From the NCBI GenBank assembly GCA_004555535.1, contig SFHU01000009.1, positions 1 to 41,285 on the forward strand: a stretch of 41,285 nucleotides of DNA. Direction: 5' to 3'. Both the position numbers and the translations under genes were made by a program. Shown here piece by piece: positions 1-7,495 of this stretch (position 1 is its first letter; each line of letters begins with the position of its first letter). The DNA is from Clostridiales bacterium (GTDB lineage: Bacteria > Bacillota > Clostridia > Christensenellales > Aristaeellaceae). The notes beneath the pieces were generated by a model. It worked only from the letters and a program-made list of their open reading frames with translations, ran no database searches and was not told where the DNA came from.

Positions 1-4
1 ACCT

Positions 5-415
5 ATGCTGCTTTCCAATGTGTTTTCCGATATGTTCGACGATATGTTCCCGACGACCGCCGCGCGCCAGACCAATGGCCTGATGAGCTGCGACATCAAG
101 GAGTACGGCGACCACTACGAGCTCGATATGGAGCTGGCCGGCTTCCGCAAGGAGGACATCAAGGCCGAGCTCAAGGACGGCTACCTGACCATCAAGGCTG
201 AGCGCCACAGCGACAACACCCAGAACGACGCAAGCGGACGCGTCATCCGCAGCGAGCGCTTCGCGGGCACCTGCCAGCGCACCTTCTACGTCGGCGACCA
301 CGTCAAGCGCGAGAACGTCAGCGCGGCCTATGAGGATGGCGTGCTCAAGCTGAGCATCCCCAAGAAGGTCGAGCAGCCGAAGGTGGACGAGAACCACTTC
401 ATCGACATCCAGTAA
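5..415 (+). CDS. Hsp20/alpha-crystallin family small heat shock protein
   Basis: This 136-residue protein is a small heat shock protein, an ATP-independent holdase that binds unfolding cytoplasmic proteins. Residues about 28-130 form the alpha-crystallin domain. The family hallmark A-x-x-x-G-V-L appears as AAYEDGVLKLSIPK near residues 103-116, and the YELDMELAGF strand lies near residues 38-47. The N-terminus (MLLSNVFSDMFDDMF) is the short hydrophobic arm usual for Clostridia Hsp20. Length is normal for the family. The ATG is only 4 bases from the window edge, so its ribosome binding site and promoter are not visible and a slightly longer N-terminus cannot be excluded. An intrinsic terminator follows, so it is probably the end of its transcript. 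Confidence 0.93.
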   Translation: MLLSNVFSDMFDDMFPTTAARQTNGLMSCDIKEYGDHYELDMELAGFRKEDIKAELKDGYLTIKAERHSDNTQNDASGRVIRSERFAGTCQRTFYVGDHVKRENVSAAYEDGVLKLSIPKKVEQPKVDENHFIDIQ

Positions 416-464
416 ACCAAACCACAACCAACCTGCAACCCAACCGCAATCAGACCGGACGCAG

Positions 465-496
465 CCGGGAGACGGGAAACCGCCTCCCGGTTTTTT
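465..496 (+). terminator. Intrinsic terminator after hsp20
   Basis: A 7-bp stem, CCGGGAG at 465-471 and CTCCCGG at 484-490, is followed at once by six T residues at 491-496. This is a standard rho-independent terminator for the Hsp20 gene. Confidence 0.85.
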
Positions 497-550
497 ATGT
501 GCGGAAAGGGCGCGGTTCCTGCCCGGACGCGGCAAATTCGGGCAGCTGTA

Positions 551-579
551 TTGAGGAGCAAAACAAAATATGGTATACT
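551..579 (+). promoter_or_regulatory. Sigma-A type promoter for the Cys-repeat protein
   Basis: TTGAGG (551-556) and TATACT (574-579) are separated by 17 bp, close to the housekeeping sigma consensus. The start codon at 656 would give a leader of about 70 nt. Confidence 0.65.
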
Positions 580-655
580 TTTTCAAATGAGGAAAATATC
601 CGCTGCGGAGGGATGCGCCTTCCGGATGCGCGCAGAGGGTTTGGAGGACAGGAAA

Positions 656-1582
656 ATGAGAAAAACAGGATGGGTACTTCTGCTGGTGGGTGTGCTGCTG
701 CTGCCGCTGGGCACGGCGGGCGCGGAGCATACGGAGCACACGTTTGGCTCCTGGAGAACCAAGAGAAGCGCGACCTGCACGCAGGCGGGCCTGCAGTTCC
801 GCTACTGCACGGGCTGCGACCACTGGGAGAAGCGTGAGCTTGACAAGCTGCCGCACACGGCGGACAAATGGGTCGTCGTGCTGGAGCCGACCTGTACGGC
901 GGAGGGCCGCATGGAGGCGCACTGCACGGTGTGCGGCACGCTGATGCGCAAGGCGATTGAGAAGGCGCCGCATCAGTACGGCGAGGAGGAAGTGATCAGG
1001 GAGGCGACCTGCCTGCAGGAGGGCAAGGGGCAGTTCACCTGCGAGATCTGCGGGGCGAGGTCGAGCGTGAAGATCGATCCGCTCGGGCACGACTGGAAGA
1101 AGACCGGCGTTTCGCAGGCGGCGACCTGCCAGGACTACGGCAGCTATGAGGAGGCCTGCCTGCGCTGCGAGAAGACGCAGACGGAGCGCGTGGACAAGCT
1201 GGAGCATGATTTCACCGAATGGACGGTGATCAAGGAGCCGAGCGGGCAGACGAAGGGCACGCGCGAGCGCGTCTGCACGAGCTGTGGGGAGAAGTTCAGC
1301 GAGCGGTTTTTCTGGGAGGGGACGCTCTATCAGGACATGACGCCCTGCGAGGAGGTCATCCGCCTGCAGGAGATGCTGCGCGACCTGGGCTATTACTCGG
1401 GCAGCATCCGTTCCGGGCAGTTCGGCTCGGTGACGGGCAGCGCGGTCGCCAAATTCCAGAAGGCAAACGGGCTGAAGGCGACGCAGGTGGCCGATCCCGA
1501 GACGCTGGCGCGGATCGAGGAGGCCTGGAAGGCGCTCGGGCTGGAGACGCCGGAGGCGGAAGAAGCGCAGGCCGGGCATTGA
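656..1582 (+). CDS. Secreted Cys-repeat protein with peptidoglycan-binding domain
   Basis: I start this at the ATG at 656, which has GGAGGACAGG just upstream and opens a signal peptide (hydrophobic residues 5-20, likely cleavage after about residue 23). The 308-residue product carries five tandem repeats of about 39 residues (28-67, 68-106, 107-145, 146-184, 185-222). Each has the pattern C-x3-G-x4-7-C-x2-C followed by a His. The fifth lacks its first Cys (PSGQTKG). Such repeats occur in extracellular Clostridia proteins and may bind zinc or form disulfides; that is inference. Residues about 231-290 (RLQEMLRDLGYYSG, then AVAKFQKANGL) are a PG_binding_1 domain, so the protein probably sits in the cell wall. 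No catalytic domain is visible. It has its own promoter and a terminator, so it is monocistronic. Confidence 0.85.
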   Translation: MRKTGWVLLLVGVLLLPLGTAGAEHTEHTFGSWRTKRSATCTQAGLQFRYCTGCDHWEKRELDKLPHTADKWVVVLEPTCTAEGRMEAHCTVCGTLMRKAIEKAPHQYGEEEVIREATCLQEGKGQFTCEICGARSSVKIDPLGHDWKKTGVSQAATCQDYGSYEEACLRCEKTQTERVDKLEHDFTEWTVIKEPSGQTKGTRERVCTSCGEKFSERFFWEGTLYQDMTPCEEVIRLQEMLRDLGYYSGSIRSGQFGSVTGSAVAKFQKANGLKATQVADPETLARIEEAWKALGLETPEAEEAQAGH

Positions 1583-1608
1583 GAGTATTCTCGGACGGAC
1601 AATACGCA

Positions 1609-1649
1609 AAAAGGGAGTCTGGAGGGCGAAATCCTTCAGACTCCCTTTT
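1609..1649. terminator. Bidirectional terminator between convergent genes
   Basis: A perfect 13-bp stem (1609-1621 with 1637-1649) begins with AAAA and ends with TTTT, so it can end transcription from both sides. It lies between the Cys-repeat gene (+) and the HAD phosphatase operon (-). Confidence 0.85.
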
Positions 1650-1673
1650 GGTGCGACGAAAAGCAATTCAGCA

Positions 1674-2480
1674 TCACAGGTATTCGATCATATCGCTGAG
1701 GCGGCCGAAGATCAGATCAGGCTTGACCGTGGAGACGGCGACATCGTCCATCGTGGCCTCGCCGGAGAGGACGAGGATGCCGGTCATGCCGTGGTTGACG
1801 CCCGTAGCGACGTCGGTATACAGCCTGTCGCCGACCATCGCCATCTCGCTTAAGGCAAAGCCCGTACGGCGCAGCGCCTCATCGACGATGCCCCTGTGCG
1901 GCTTGCCGAGGATGACATCCGCCCTGCGGCCCGTGCTGGCCTCGATGAAGGCCATGATGGCGCCCATGTCGGGGATGAAGCCCGTCTCCGTCGGACAGTT
2001 GAAGTCCGGATGGGTCGCGATATAGGGCTTGCCCGCGCGGATGTAATCGCAGACGCGGCACATCTTGGCGTAGTCGAGCGTCGTGTCGAACGCGACGAGG
2101 ACATAGTCTGCGTCCTCCTCGGTGAGCGTCATGCCCATGGAGAGCAGCTCCTCGCGCAGCATCGGATTGCCCAGCAGATAGCAGCGCTTGCCGGGGAAAT
2201 GCTCAAGGCAGTAATGCGCTGCGGCATGGCCGGAGGTGATGACATCGCGATAGCGCGCGTCAACGCCCATGCGCGCGAGCTTCCTTTCATAGACGGAGGC
2301 AGACTTGCTCGAGTTGTTCGTCAGAAAGCGCGCCGTGCGGCCCGTGCGCTCGAGGGCGGCGAGAAAGTCGAGCGAGCCGTCGATCAGCCTGTCGCCGAGG
2401 TAGAAGGTGCCATCCATGTCCAGCAGAAAGCACCGGACGGCGGAGAGCCTCTGGCGGATCTGTTCGGGGGTCGGGGTCAT
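1674..2480 (-). CDS. HAD-IIA family (NagD-like) phosphatase
   Basis: This 268-residue protein is a HAD-superfamily sugar-phosphate or aryl-phosphate phosphatase of subfamily IIA. All four HAD motifs are present: DMDGT (Asp21 nucleophile, Asp23), TNNSS at 54-58, the motif III lysine in LGKP (Lys193), and GDRLYTD at 217-223. The cap sits between motifs II and III, as in NagD, AraL and phosphoglycolate phosphatases. It is the last gene of the minus-strand glycerol-phosphate cluster, so a glycerol-phosphate or phosphoglycolate substrate is plausible but unproven. AAAGGAG lies about 11 bases before the ATG. The convergent neighbour is separated by the terminator at 1609-1649. Confidence 0.9.
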   Translation of the reverse strand: MTPTPEQIRQRLSAVRCFLLDMDGTFYLGDRLIDGSLDFLAALERTGRTARFLTNNSSKSASVYERKLARMGVDARYRDVITSGHAAAHYCLEHFPGKRCYLLGNPMLREELLSMGMTLTEEDADYVLVAFDTTLDYAKMCRVCDYIRAGKPYIATHPDFNCPTETGFIPDMGAIMAFIEASTGRRADVILGKPHRGIVDEALRRTGFALSEMAMVGDRLYTDVATGVNHGMTGILVLSGEATMDDVAVSTVKPDLIFGRLSDMIEYL

Positions 2481-2516
2481 TGCGCAGCACTCCTTTGCTT
2501 CATCTCTGGCAGAGGA

Positions 2517-3212
2517 TTACACGTTTCTCGTGCGCACGCTCTGGATATTGGCGAACTCGGAGAGGTGGTTGACGATATCCGTGTAGGAGGTCTTGTTGGG
2601 CAGGTGCAGCGTATAGAGATTGGTGTACAGGTTGTAGCTTTCGTTGTTCTCGACGTGGAAGTTGACGTCGAGCACCTTGATGTCCGCTTCCTCGAAGTAG
2701 GCGTTGATGAAATCGAGCGTCTCCTTGCGGTGGACGAACTTGACCTCGACGTTCTTGACGGCGTTGACGTGCACGACGCGCTGCATGAAGGTGAGCGTCA
2801 CGATGACGACGCCGCAGCCGGCGAGGGCGAGAAAGTGATAGCCCATGCCCGCGGCGAGGCCGAGGCAGGCGGCGTTCCACAGCGAGGCGGCTGTCGTCAG
2901 GCCGGCGATCTTCTTCTGGGAGACGAAGATCGTGCCGGCGCCGAGGAAGCCGACGCCGCTGACGACCTGGGCGCTGATGCGGCCGACGGACACGGCGACG
3001 CCGCTGTGATCGGTGCCGACATTCAGACTCAGCGTGTCCTGCAGGAGCAGGGTCTCGAGGATGGCGATGGTGGCGGCGCCCACGCAGACGAGCACATGCG
3101 TGCGCATGCCGGCGGGGCGGTTCTTGCGTTCACGCTCGATGCCGATGATGCAGCCGACGACGATGGCGACGACCAGGCGGAGCAGGATTTCCCAATGATT
3201 CATGGTTGGCAT
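2517..3212 (-). CDS. MgtC/SapB family membrane protein
   Basis: The 231-residue protein has an N-terminal MgtC domain with about five membrane segments. The family core GIERERKNRPAGMRTH falls near residues 24-39, followed by GAGTIF and LTTAASLW motifs. A soluble C-terminal domain of about 75 residues (from MQRVVHVNAV) resembles an ACT-like sensor. MgtC proteins are linked to growth in low magnesium and to modulation of the ATP synthase; the exact role here is unknown. A GTG at 3227 would also open the frame, but AAAGGAG lies within that extension and 5 nt before the ATG at 3212, so I prefer 3212. It lies inside the glycerol-phosphate cluster, 36 bp upstream of the phosphatase and 39 bp after the DUF1667 gene. 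Confidence 0.88.
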   Translation of the reverse strand: MPTMNHWEILLRLVVAIVVGCIIGIERERKNRPAGMRTHVLVCVGAATIAILETLLLQDTLSLNVGTDHSGVAVSVGRISAQVVSGVGFLGAGTIFVSQKKIAGLTTAASLWNAACLGLAAGMGYHFLALAGCGVVIVTLTFMQRVVHVNAVKNVEVKFVHRKETLDFINAYFEEADIKVLDVNFHVENNESYNLYTNLYTLHLPNKTSYTDIVNHLSEFANIQSVRTRNV

Positions 3213-3251
3213 GATCTCCTTTCCCACAGAATGGGGAAGCGCGGCGCGGAC

Positions 3252-3602
3252 TCAGGCGCCGACGGACTTGGTGGCGATGATATCGACGCCCGTCCCGCAG
3301 ACGTCGGGAAGCACGACGCTGCCCGCCGCGACGGGCGCGGACAGACGGACGGCGGCGAGCTCGGCCATGCAGGCGCGAATCAGCTTCTTGGGGATGGGCG
3401 TGCGGGTCTTGACGGAGAGCGGCATGGCGCTGCCCTCGACGGGGATGACGGCGGTCACCATGCGCTGGGGATCGACGCACTCCTGACGGGCATAGGTTTC
3501 GCCGCGCTTGCAGGTGTTGCCGGTGACGGAGACGACCTGGCCATCCTTAAGGATGACGCTCAGGCGGCAGCCGACCGGGCAGTTGATGCAGGTGATTTCC
3601 AT
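3252..3602 (-). CDS. DUF1667 protein, small partner of the glycerol-3-phosphate oxidoreductase
   Basis: The 116-residue protein starts METICxxCPVGC-like (Cys5, Cys8, Cys12) with further Cys31 and Cys42, a pattern that could bind an iron-sulfur cluster. This matches the DUF1667 family. In Clostridia these genes regularly follow a GlpA-like dehydrogenase and an FAD/NAD oxidoreductase, exactly as here. The family is thought to be a third component of that redox complex, but its reaction is not established. It is 5 bp from the upstream oxidoreductase stop codon, so co-translation is likely. Confidence 0.88.
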   Translation of the reverse strand: MEITCINCPVGCRLSVILKDGQVVSVTGNTCKRGETYARQECVDPQRMVTAVIPVEGSAMPLSVKTRTPIPKKLIRACMAELAAVRLSAPVAAGSVVLPDVCGTGVDIIATKSVGA

Positions 3603-3607
3603 GGCGC

Positions 3608-4867
3608 TCAGCTCCTTTCGATGGTCACGGTCACGGGCGCGTCAAGCGAGGCGACGATTTCGGGCCTCAGCTTCACGACGGCCATCTCGCCGGGCGTGAA
3701 GATCGGCGCCTTCTTGCGCGCGATTTCGCGCTCGCCGCAGGTGACGACGCAGGTCGCGCCGCGGAACACGCCGGAGGGGCGGAACATGAGGTCGACCTCC
3801 TGCGCGGCGCCCTTGCGGATGCGCTGGGGCACGGCGCCGCGCACGCCGTCGCCGTCGCGCACGGGGATCGTCTCGCCGCCGGCGAGCTGATCGCGGACAT
3901 AGGCGGCGGCGGCGTGGCCCGCGCGGAAGGACTCATTGGAGACGTGGTCGACCAGGTCATGCACATGCAGCACGTTGCCGCAGGCGAAGATGCCCGGGAC
4001 GCTGGTCTGCAGGACGTCGTCGACCTCCGCGCCGGAGGTCAGCGGGCTGAGCTTCACGCCCGCGCCCTCGGAGAGCTCGTTCTCCGGGATGAGGCCGACG
4101 GAGAGGAGCAGCGTGTCGCAGTCGAACTCGATCTCGCTGCCGGGGATGGGCCGGCGGTTTTCGTCGACCCGGGCGACGGTCACGCCGGTCAGGCGCTCGC
4201 GGCCCTTGATGTCGATGACGGTATGGCTGAGGTAGAGGGGAATGTCGTAGTCGTTGAGGCACTGGACGATGTTGCGGTTGAGGCCCGAGGAGAAGGGCAT
4301 CAGCTCGACGCAGGCGAGCACCTTCGCGCCCTGGAGCGTCATGCGGCGGGCCATGATCAGGCCGATATCGCCGGAGCCGAGGATGACGACGCGCTTGCCG
4401 GGCATATAGCCCTCCAGGTTGACGAACTTCTGCGCGGTGCCGGCGGAATAGATGCCGGCGCAGCGGGTGCCGGGCGTGCCCAGCGCGCCGCGCGGACGCT
4501 CGCGGCAGCCCATCGCCAGGATGATCGCCTTGGCGGTGATGACCTCGACGCCATGAGCGCGGGACACGCAGGTGACGGCATGCGTCTTTCCATCCACGGA
4601 GAGGACGGTGGTGTCGGTCTGGATGTCGATGCCCAGCTCGCGGGCGCGGTCGATGTCGCGCTGCGCGTACTCGGGGCCGGTCAGCTCCTCCTTGAAGCGA
4701 TGCAGGCCGAAGCCGTTGTGGATGCACTGGCGGAGGATGCCGCCGGGGTTATGCTCGCGCTCGAGCACGAGCAGGCTGTCGATGCCATCCTCCCGGGCGG
4801 CGATGGCGGCGGCGAGGCCGGCAGGGCCCGCGCCGATGACGAGGATATCCACACACTTGCTGTTCAT
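3608..4867 (-). CDS. FAD/NAD(P)-binding oxidoreductase (GlpA partner)
   Basis: This 419-residue flavoprotein has an N-terminal FAD-binding Rossmann motif GAGPAG at residues 12-17, a second nucleotide-binding motif GSGDIG near 153-158, and the third FAD motif IFACGNVLHVHD near 300. This is the pyridine nucleotide-disulfide oxidoreductase fold without a canonical CxxC redox pair. It sits between a GlpA-like dehydrogenase and a DUF1667 gene, an arrangement well known in Clostridia. It probably passes electrons from glycerol-3-phosphate oxidation to NAD or another carrier; the acceptor is inferred. The start is 1 bp from the upstream stop codon, implying translational coupling. Confidence 0.9.
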   Translation of the reverse strand: MNSKCVDILVIGAGPAGLAAAIAAREDGIDSLLVLEREHNPGGILRQCIHNGFGLHRFKEELTGPEYAQRDIDRARELGIDIQTDTTVLSVDGKTHAVTCVSRAHGVEVITAKAIILAMGCRERPRGALGTPGTRCAGIYSAGTAQKFVNLEGYMPGKRVVILGSGDIGLIMARRMTLQGAKVLACVELMPFSSGLNRNIVQCLNDYDIPLYLSHTVIDIKGRERLTGVTVARVDENRRPIPGSEIEFDCDTLLLSVGLIPENELSEGAGVKLSPLTSGAEVDDVLQTSVPGIFACGNVLHVHDLVDHVSNESFRAGHAAAAYVRDQLAGGETIPVRDGDGVRGAVPQRIRKGAAQEVDLMFRPSGVFRGATCVVTCGEREIARKKAPIFTPGEMAVVKLRPEIVASLDAPVTVTIERS

Positions 4868-4868
4868 C

Positions 4869-6323
4869 TCAGCAGCCCTCCTTCATCGCGTCGTGAATGG
4901 TGCCGACGAGCAGGCGGCTCGCGCCGCCGCACTTGGTGACCTCGGTCATGGGGATGTGCAGCTCCTCGGCGAGGATCTCCGCGACGCGCGGGCTGCAGAA
5001 GCCGCCCTGGCAGCGGCCCATGCCGGCGCGGGTGCGGCGCTTGACGCCGTCGATGCTCGTCGCACCGACGGGACGGCGGATCGCCTCGCGGATTTCCGCC
5101 TCGGTCACGACCTCGCAGCGGCAGACGAGATTGCCGTAGAGCGGATTTTCGGCGACGGCTGCGGCGCGCTCCGAGGGGGTCATGGCGTGGAAGGGCTTTT
5201 TGCGCACGATGGGCGGGACGATTTCGGCCTTGGGCGTGAGGCCCTGCTCTTTGGCGATCTGCGCGCCGAGCATTTCGCCGATGGCCGGCGCGGCGGACAG
5301 GCCGGGGCTCTCGATGCCGACGGTCTCATAGGCGTTCTCCTGGCCGGCGACCGCGCCGATGACGAAGTCGCCCTTCGCCTCATGCGCGCGGATGCCGGAG
5401 AAATTGGTGATGGTGCCGCGGGTCGAGGCCTTCGGCCAGGTGAGGCGGCAGGTCTTGAGGACGAAATCCAGGCCCTCGGCGGTCGTGGAGGTATCCAGCT
5501 CGTCCTCGATATCCTCAGCGGAGGGGCCCAGCAGCAGGTTGCCGTGCACCGTCGGGGAGACGAGCACGCCCTTGCCCATCTTCGTGGGGCACTGGAACAT
5601 GGTCATTTTGAAGGGCAGGGTCTGCATGCGGTCGAGCAGGTAATACTGGCCGCGGCGGTCGATGATATGCAGCAGGTCGCCGCTCATCATGTTATGCAGC
5701 GTGGCGGCGCCGACGCCCGCGCAGTTGACGAGAATTTTGCAGGTATGCTCGCCCTTGTCGGTCGTCACGTGCCACAGGCCGTCCTGCGCCTTGATCAGGC
5801 CCTCGACCTCCTCGCCGAGCATGAAGCGCACGCCGTTGACGGCGGCGTGATCGGCGAGGGCGTAGGTCATCTCGTACGGGCTGGTCAGGCCGGAGGTCGG
5901 CGCATAGAGCGCGCAGAGGACATCCGGATTGGTATTCGGCTCCAGCGCGAGCACCTCGTCGCGCTCGATGAGGCACACGCCGGGGACGCCGTTCTCGACG
6001 CCCTGGGCGACGAGGGACGTCAGGGTCGCGCGGTCCGCCTCGGAAAAGCCCAGGACGAGCGCGCCAGGCTGGCTGTAGGGCACGCCGAGCTGGGCGCAGA
6101 GGTCGGGATACATCCTCGCGCCCTCGACGTTGAGCTTCGCCTTGAGGGTGCCGGGATGGGCGTCAAAGCCCGCATGGACGATGCCGCTGTTGGCCTTGGA
6201 AGCGCCCTCGGCGACATCCGCGCCGCGGTCGATGACCGCAATGCTCGCTTCGTAGCGGCTCAGCACGCGCGCGACGGAACAGCCCGTGACGCCCGCGCCG
6301 ATGATCAGAATGTCTGTGTACAT
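4869..6323 (-). CDS. GlpA-like FAD-dependent glycerol-3-phosphate dehydrogenase with BFD-type [2Fe-2S] domain
   Basis: I start this at the ATG at 6323, with AGGAGA 7 nt upstream; the open frame extends further up but has no good start. The 484-residue protein has the DAO-type FAD motif GAGVTG at residues 9-14 and a typical ANSGIVHAGFDA stretch near 48-59. The C-terminal bacterioferritin-associated-ferredoxin-like domain has Cys401, Cys403, Cys438 and Cys443 as probable [2Fe-2S] ligands. It should oxidise sn-glycerol 3-phosphate to dihydroxyacetone phosphate. The upstream phosphodiesterase would supply the substrate, and the two downstream proteins probably form the electron-transfer complex. 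Related 2-hydroxyacid oxidases (LhgO type) share the N-terminal fold, so the substrate is an inference from context. Confidence 0.88.
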   Translation of the reverse strand: MYTDILIIGAGVTGCSVARVLSRYEASIAVIDRGADVAEGASKANSGIVHAGFDAHPGTLKAKLNVEGARMYPDLCAQLGVPYSQPGALVLGFSEADRATLTSLVAQGVENGVPGVCLIERDEVLALEPNTNPDVLCALYAPTSGLTSPYEMTYALADHAAVNGVRFMLGEEVEGLIKAQDGLWHVTTDKGEHTCKILVNCAGVGAATLHNMMSGDLLHIIDRRGQYYLLDRMQTLPFKMTMFQCPTKMGKGVLVSPTVHGNLLLGPSAEDIEDELDTSTTAEGLDFVLKTCRLTWPKASTRGTITNFSGIRAHEAKGDFVIGAVAGQENAYETVGIESPGLSAAPAIGEMLGAQIAKEQGLTPKAEIVPPIVRKKPFHAMTPSERAAAVAENPLYGNLVCRCEVVTEAEIREAIRRPVGATSIDGVKRRTRAGMGRCQGGFCSPRVAEILAEELHIPMTEVTKCGGASRLLVGTIHDAMKEGC

Positions 6324-6375
6324 GGCTGCATCTCCTGTTTCAGCTTGTGTTGGTGGGGGAAAAGGCGATGGAAAC

Positions 6376-7110
6376 TCACAGGGAAGCGGAGGCCTCGAGG
6401 ATATTGCTGGTGATGTAATCGACGCCCCAGGCGCAAAGGCGCTGCGCATCTTCCGGGGAATCGACCGTCCATACGTTGACCTCGATGCCGGCGTCGTGGC
6501 AGGCGCGGATCTGCGCGGCATCGATGGCGGCATGATGGATATCCAGATCGAGCTGGTTTTCACGCAGCAGACCGATCAGGCCCTCCTCAAATTCGCTGAC
6601 GAGATACTGCGCGCGCTGCCCGGGGAGACGGCGGCGGATGTGGAGGAGATTCTCAAGGTCGAAGGAGATGAAGACCGTGTGCTCCAGCCAGCCGAGGCCG
6701 CGGATGAGCGCGAGGATGCGGTCGAGATCCTCCGGCGCGAAGGGATTCTTGAGCTCCAGAATGCTCTGCTTGCCATACGTCCGGCAGACGGAAATGTATT
6801 CCTCGAGCGAGGGCAGGACGAGGTCATGGCGGGGAATGCCGTCCCTGTCGGCCATGCGCACGGCGCGCAGGGTGTCAAAGTCCGTCTCCTCGACGGTGAG
6901 GTCGACGCCAGCGATGCGCTGCAGGTTGTCGTCGTGGAAGACGATGAAGCGGCCGTCGGATGTGCGGTGGATATCCGTCTCCACGCCGTAATAGGAGCGG
7001 TTGCCCGCCGCGACGAAGGCGGCGCAGGTATTCTCCTTCTCGATGCCGCTCAGGCCGCGATGGGCGATCATCCGCACGCCGGGCACATGAACCCGGACTG
7101 TGTCGCGCAT
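6376..7110 (-). CDS. Glycerophosphodiester phosphodiesterase
   Basis: This GDPD-family enzyme hydrolyses glycerophosphodiesters to glycerol 3-phosphate and an alcohol. The catalytic signature is clear: HRGLSGIEKENT near the N-terminus, then VETDIHRTSDG and VFHDDNLQR, with the metal ligands Glu and Asp in place. With the ATG at 7110 the protein has 244 residues; AAAGG lies about 9 nt upstream. ATGs at 7116 and 7161 are alternative starts. No signal peptide is seen, so it acts in the cytoplasm, like UgpQ. It is the first gene of the minus-strand cluster and feeds the GlpA-like dehydrogenase 52 bp downstream. Its promoter is probably the minus-strand element at 7258-7286. Confidence 0.92.
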   Translation of the reverse strand: MRDTVRVHVPGVRMIAHRGLSGIEKENTCAAFVAAGNRSYYGVETDIHRTSDGRFIVFHDDNLQRIAGVDLTVEETDFDTLRAVRMADRDGIPRHDLVLPSLEEYISVCRTYGKQSILELKNPFAPEDLDRILALIRGLGWLEHTVFISFDLENLLHIRRRLPGQRAQYLVSEFEEGLIGLLRENQLDLDIHHAAIDAAQIRACHDAGIEVNVWTVDSPEDAQRLCAWGVDYITSNILEASASL

Positions 7111-7236
7111 GGACATCATCCTTTCTGGCTGATCAAAGTCAATCATTCTTTCCCGCCCCAAACGGCGCGCTTCTGCGTATGGCGGAGCAGCGCGACCGGC
7201 ACACCGGGAAGGAAAGGCGGGAAGAAGACGCCGTTC

Positions 7237-7265
7237 TTGACAGAATTGTCACCAAATACTATAAT
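7237..7265 (+). promoter_or_regulatory. Consensus promoter for the DeoR-family regulator
   Basis: A perfect TTGACA (7237-7242) and TATAAT (7260-7265) lie 17 bp apart. The -35 sits in an interrupted palindrome TGACA-N4-TGTCA (7238-7251). The leader to the regulator start at 7496 is about 225 nt and holds the repeats described below. Confidence 0.75.
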
Positions 7266-7286
7266 AAAAATCGGACAAATTGGCAA
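7258..7286 (-). promoter_or_regulatory. Minus-strand promoter for the glycerol-phosphate operon
   Basis: Read on the minus strand, TTGCCA (7286-7281) and TATAGT (7263-7258) are separated by 17 bp. The transcript would have a leader of about 140 nt before the phosphodiesterase. The -10 overlaps the -10 of the opposing plus-strand promoter. Confidence 0.6.
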
Positions 7287-7309
7287 CAGCTTGCGCGAAG
7301 GTTGCCAAT
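7279..7309. promoter_or_regulatory. 9-bp inverted repeat in the divergent promoter region
   Basis: ATTGGCAAC (7279-7287) and GTTGCCAAT (7301-7309) are perfect inverted copies around 13 bp. The left arm contains the -35 of the minus-strand promoter. It could be a regulator site, or a hairpin at the very 5' end of the plus-strand transcript. Confidence 0.55.
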
Positions 7310-7332
7310 GCATCATGCAGATGGCACAAAGA

Positions 7333-7359
7333 TGATCATGGATGATCAAATTTGATCAT
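7333..7359. promoter_or_regulatory. Three phased TGATCA sites, putative operator
   Basis: TGATCA occurs at 7333-7338, 7343-7348 and 7353-7358, each 10 bp from the next, about one helical turn. The last two lie in a perfect 18-bp palindrome at 7342-7359 (ATGATCAAA and its complement). It is downstream of the plus-strand promoter and upstream of the DeoR-family gene, so an autoregulatory operator is a reasonable inference. Confidence 0.5.
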
Positions 7360-7376
7360 TTCCGTGCAACGGAAAA

Positions 7377-7441
7377 CGCCCTCCCGGGGGAGGGCGCCAG
7401 AGCGCCGGCAAAAGGGTTTTCTCACCCGGGGGAGGGCGCGC
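7377..7441. repeat. G+C-rich palindromic repeat in the regulator leader (copy A)
   Basis: CGCCCTCC (7377-7384) pairs with GGAGGGCG (7389-7396). An alternative hairpin, GGCGC (7393-7397) with GCGCC (7402-7406), uses the same bases, so the two exclude each other. The 15-mer CCCGGGGGAGGGCGC recurs 40 bp later. A related element lies at 9363-9400. Confidence 0.5.
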
Positions 7442-7495
7442 GGCAGGAGGATTCCCCTTGGGGCGGGGCGGACGGGCAAAACGGAGGCGGGGAGC

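Noticed and set aside
6324..6563. 80-residue N-terminal extension of the GlpA-like protein
   Set aside because: The extension overlaps the end of the upstream phosphodiesterase gene in another frame. The FAD-binding motif starts at the ATG at 6323, which has its own ribosome binding site.
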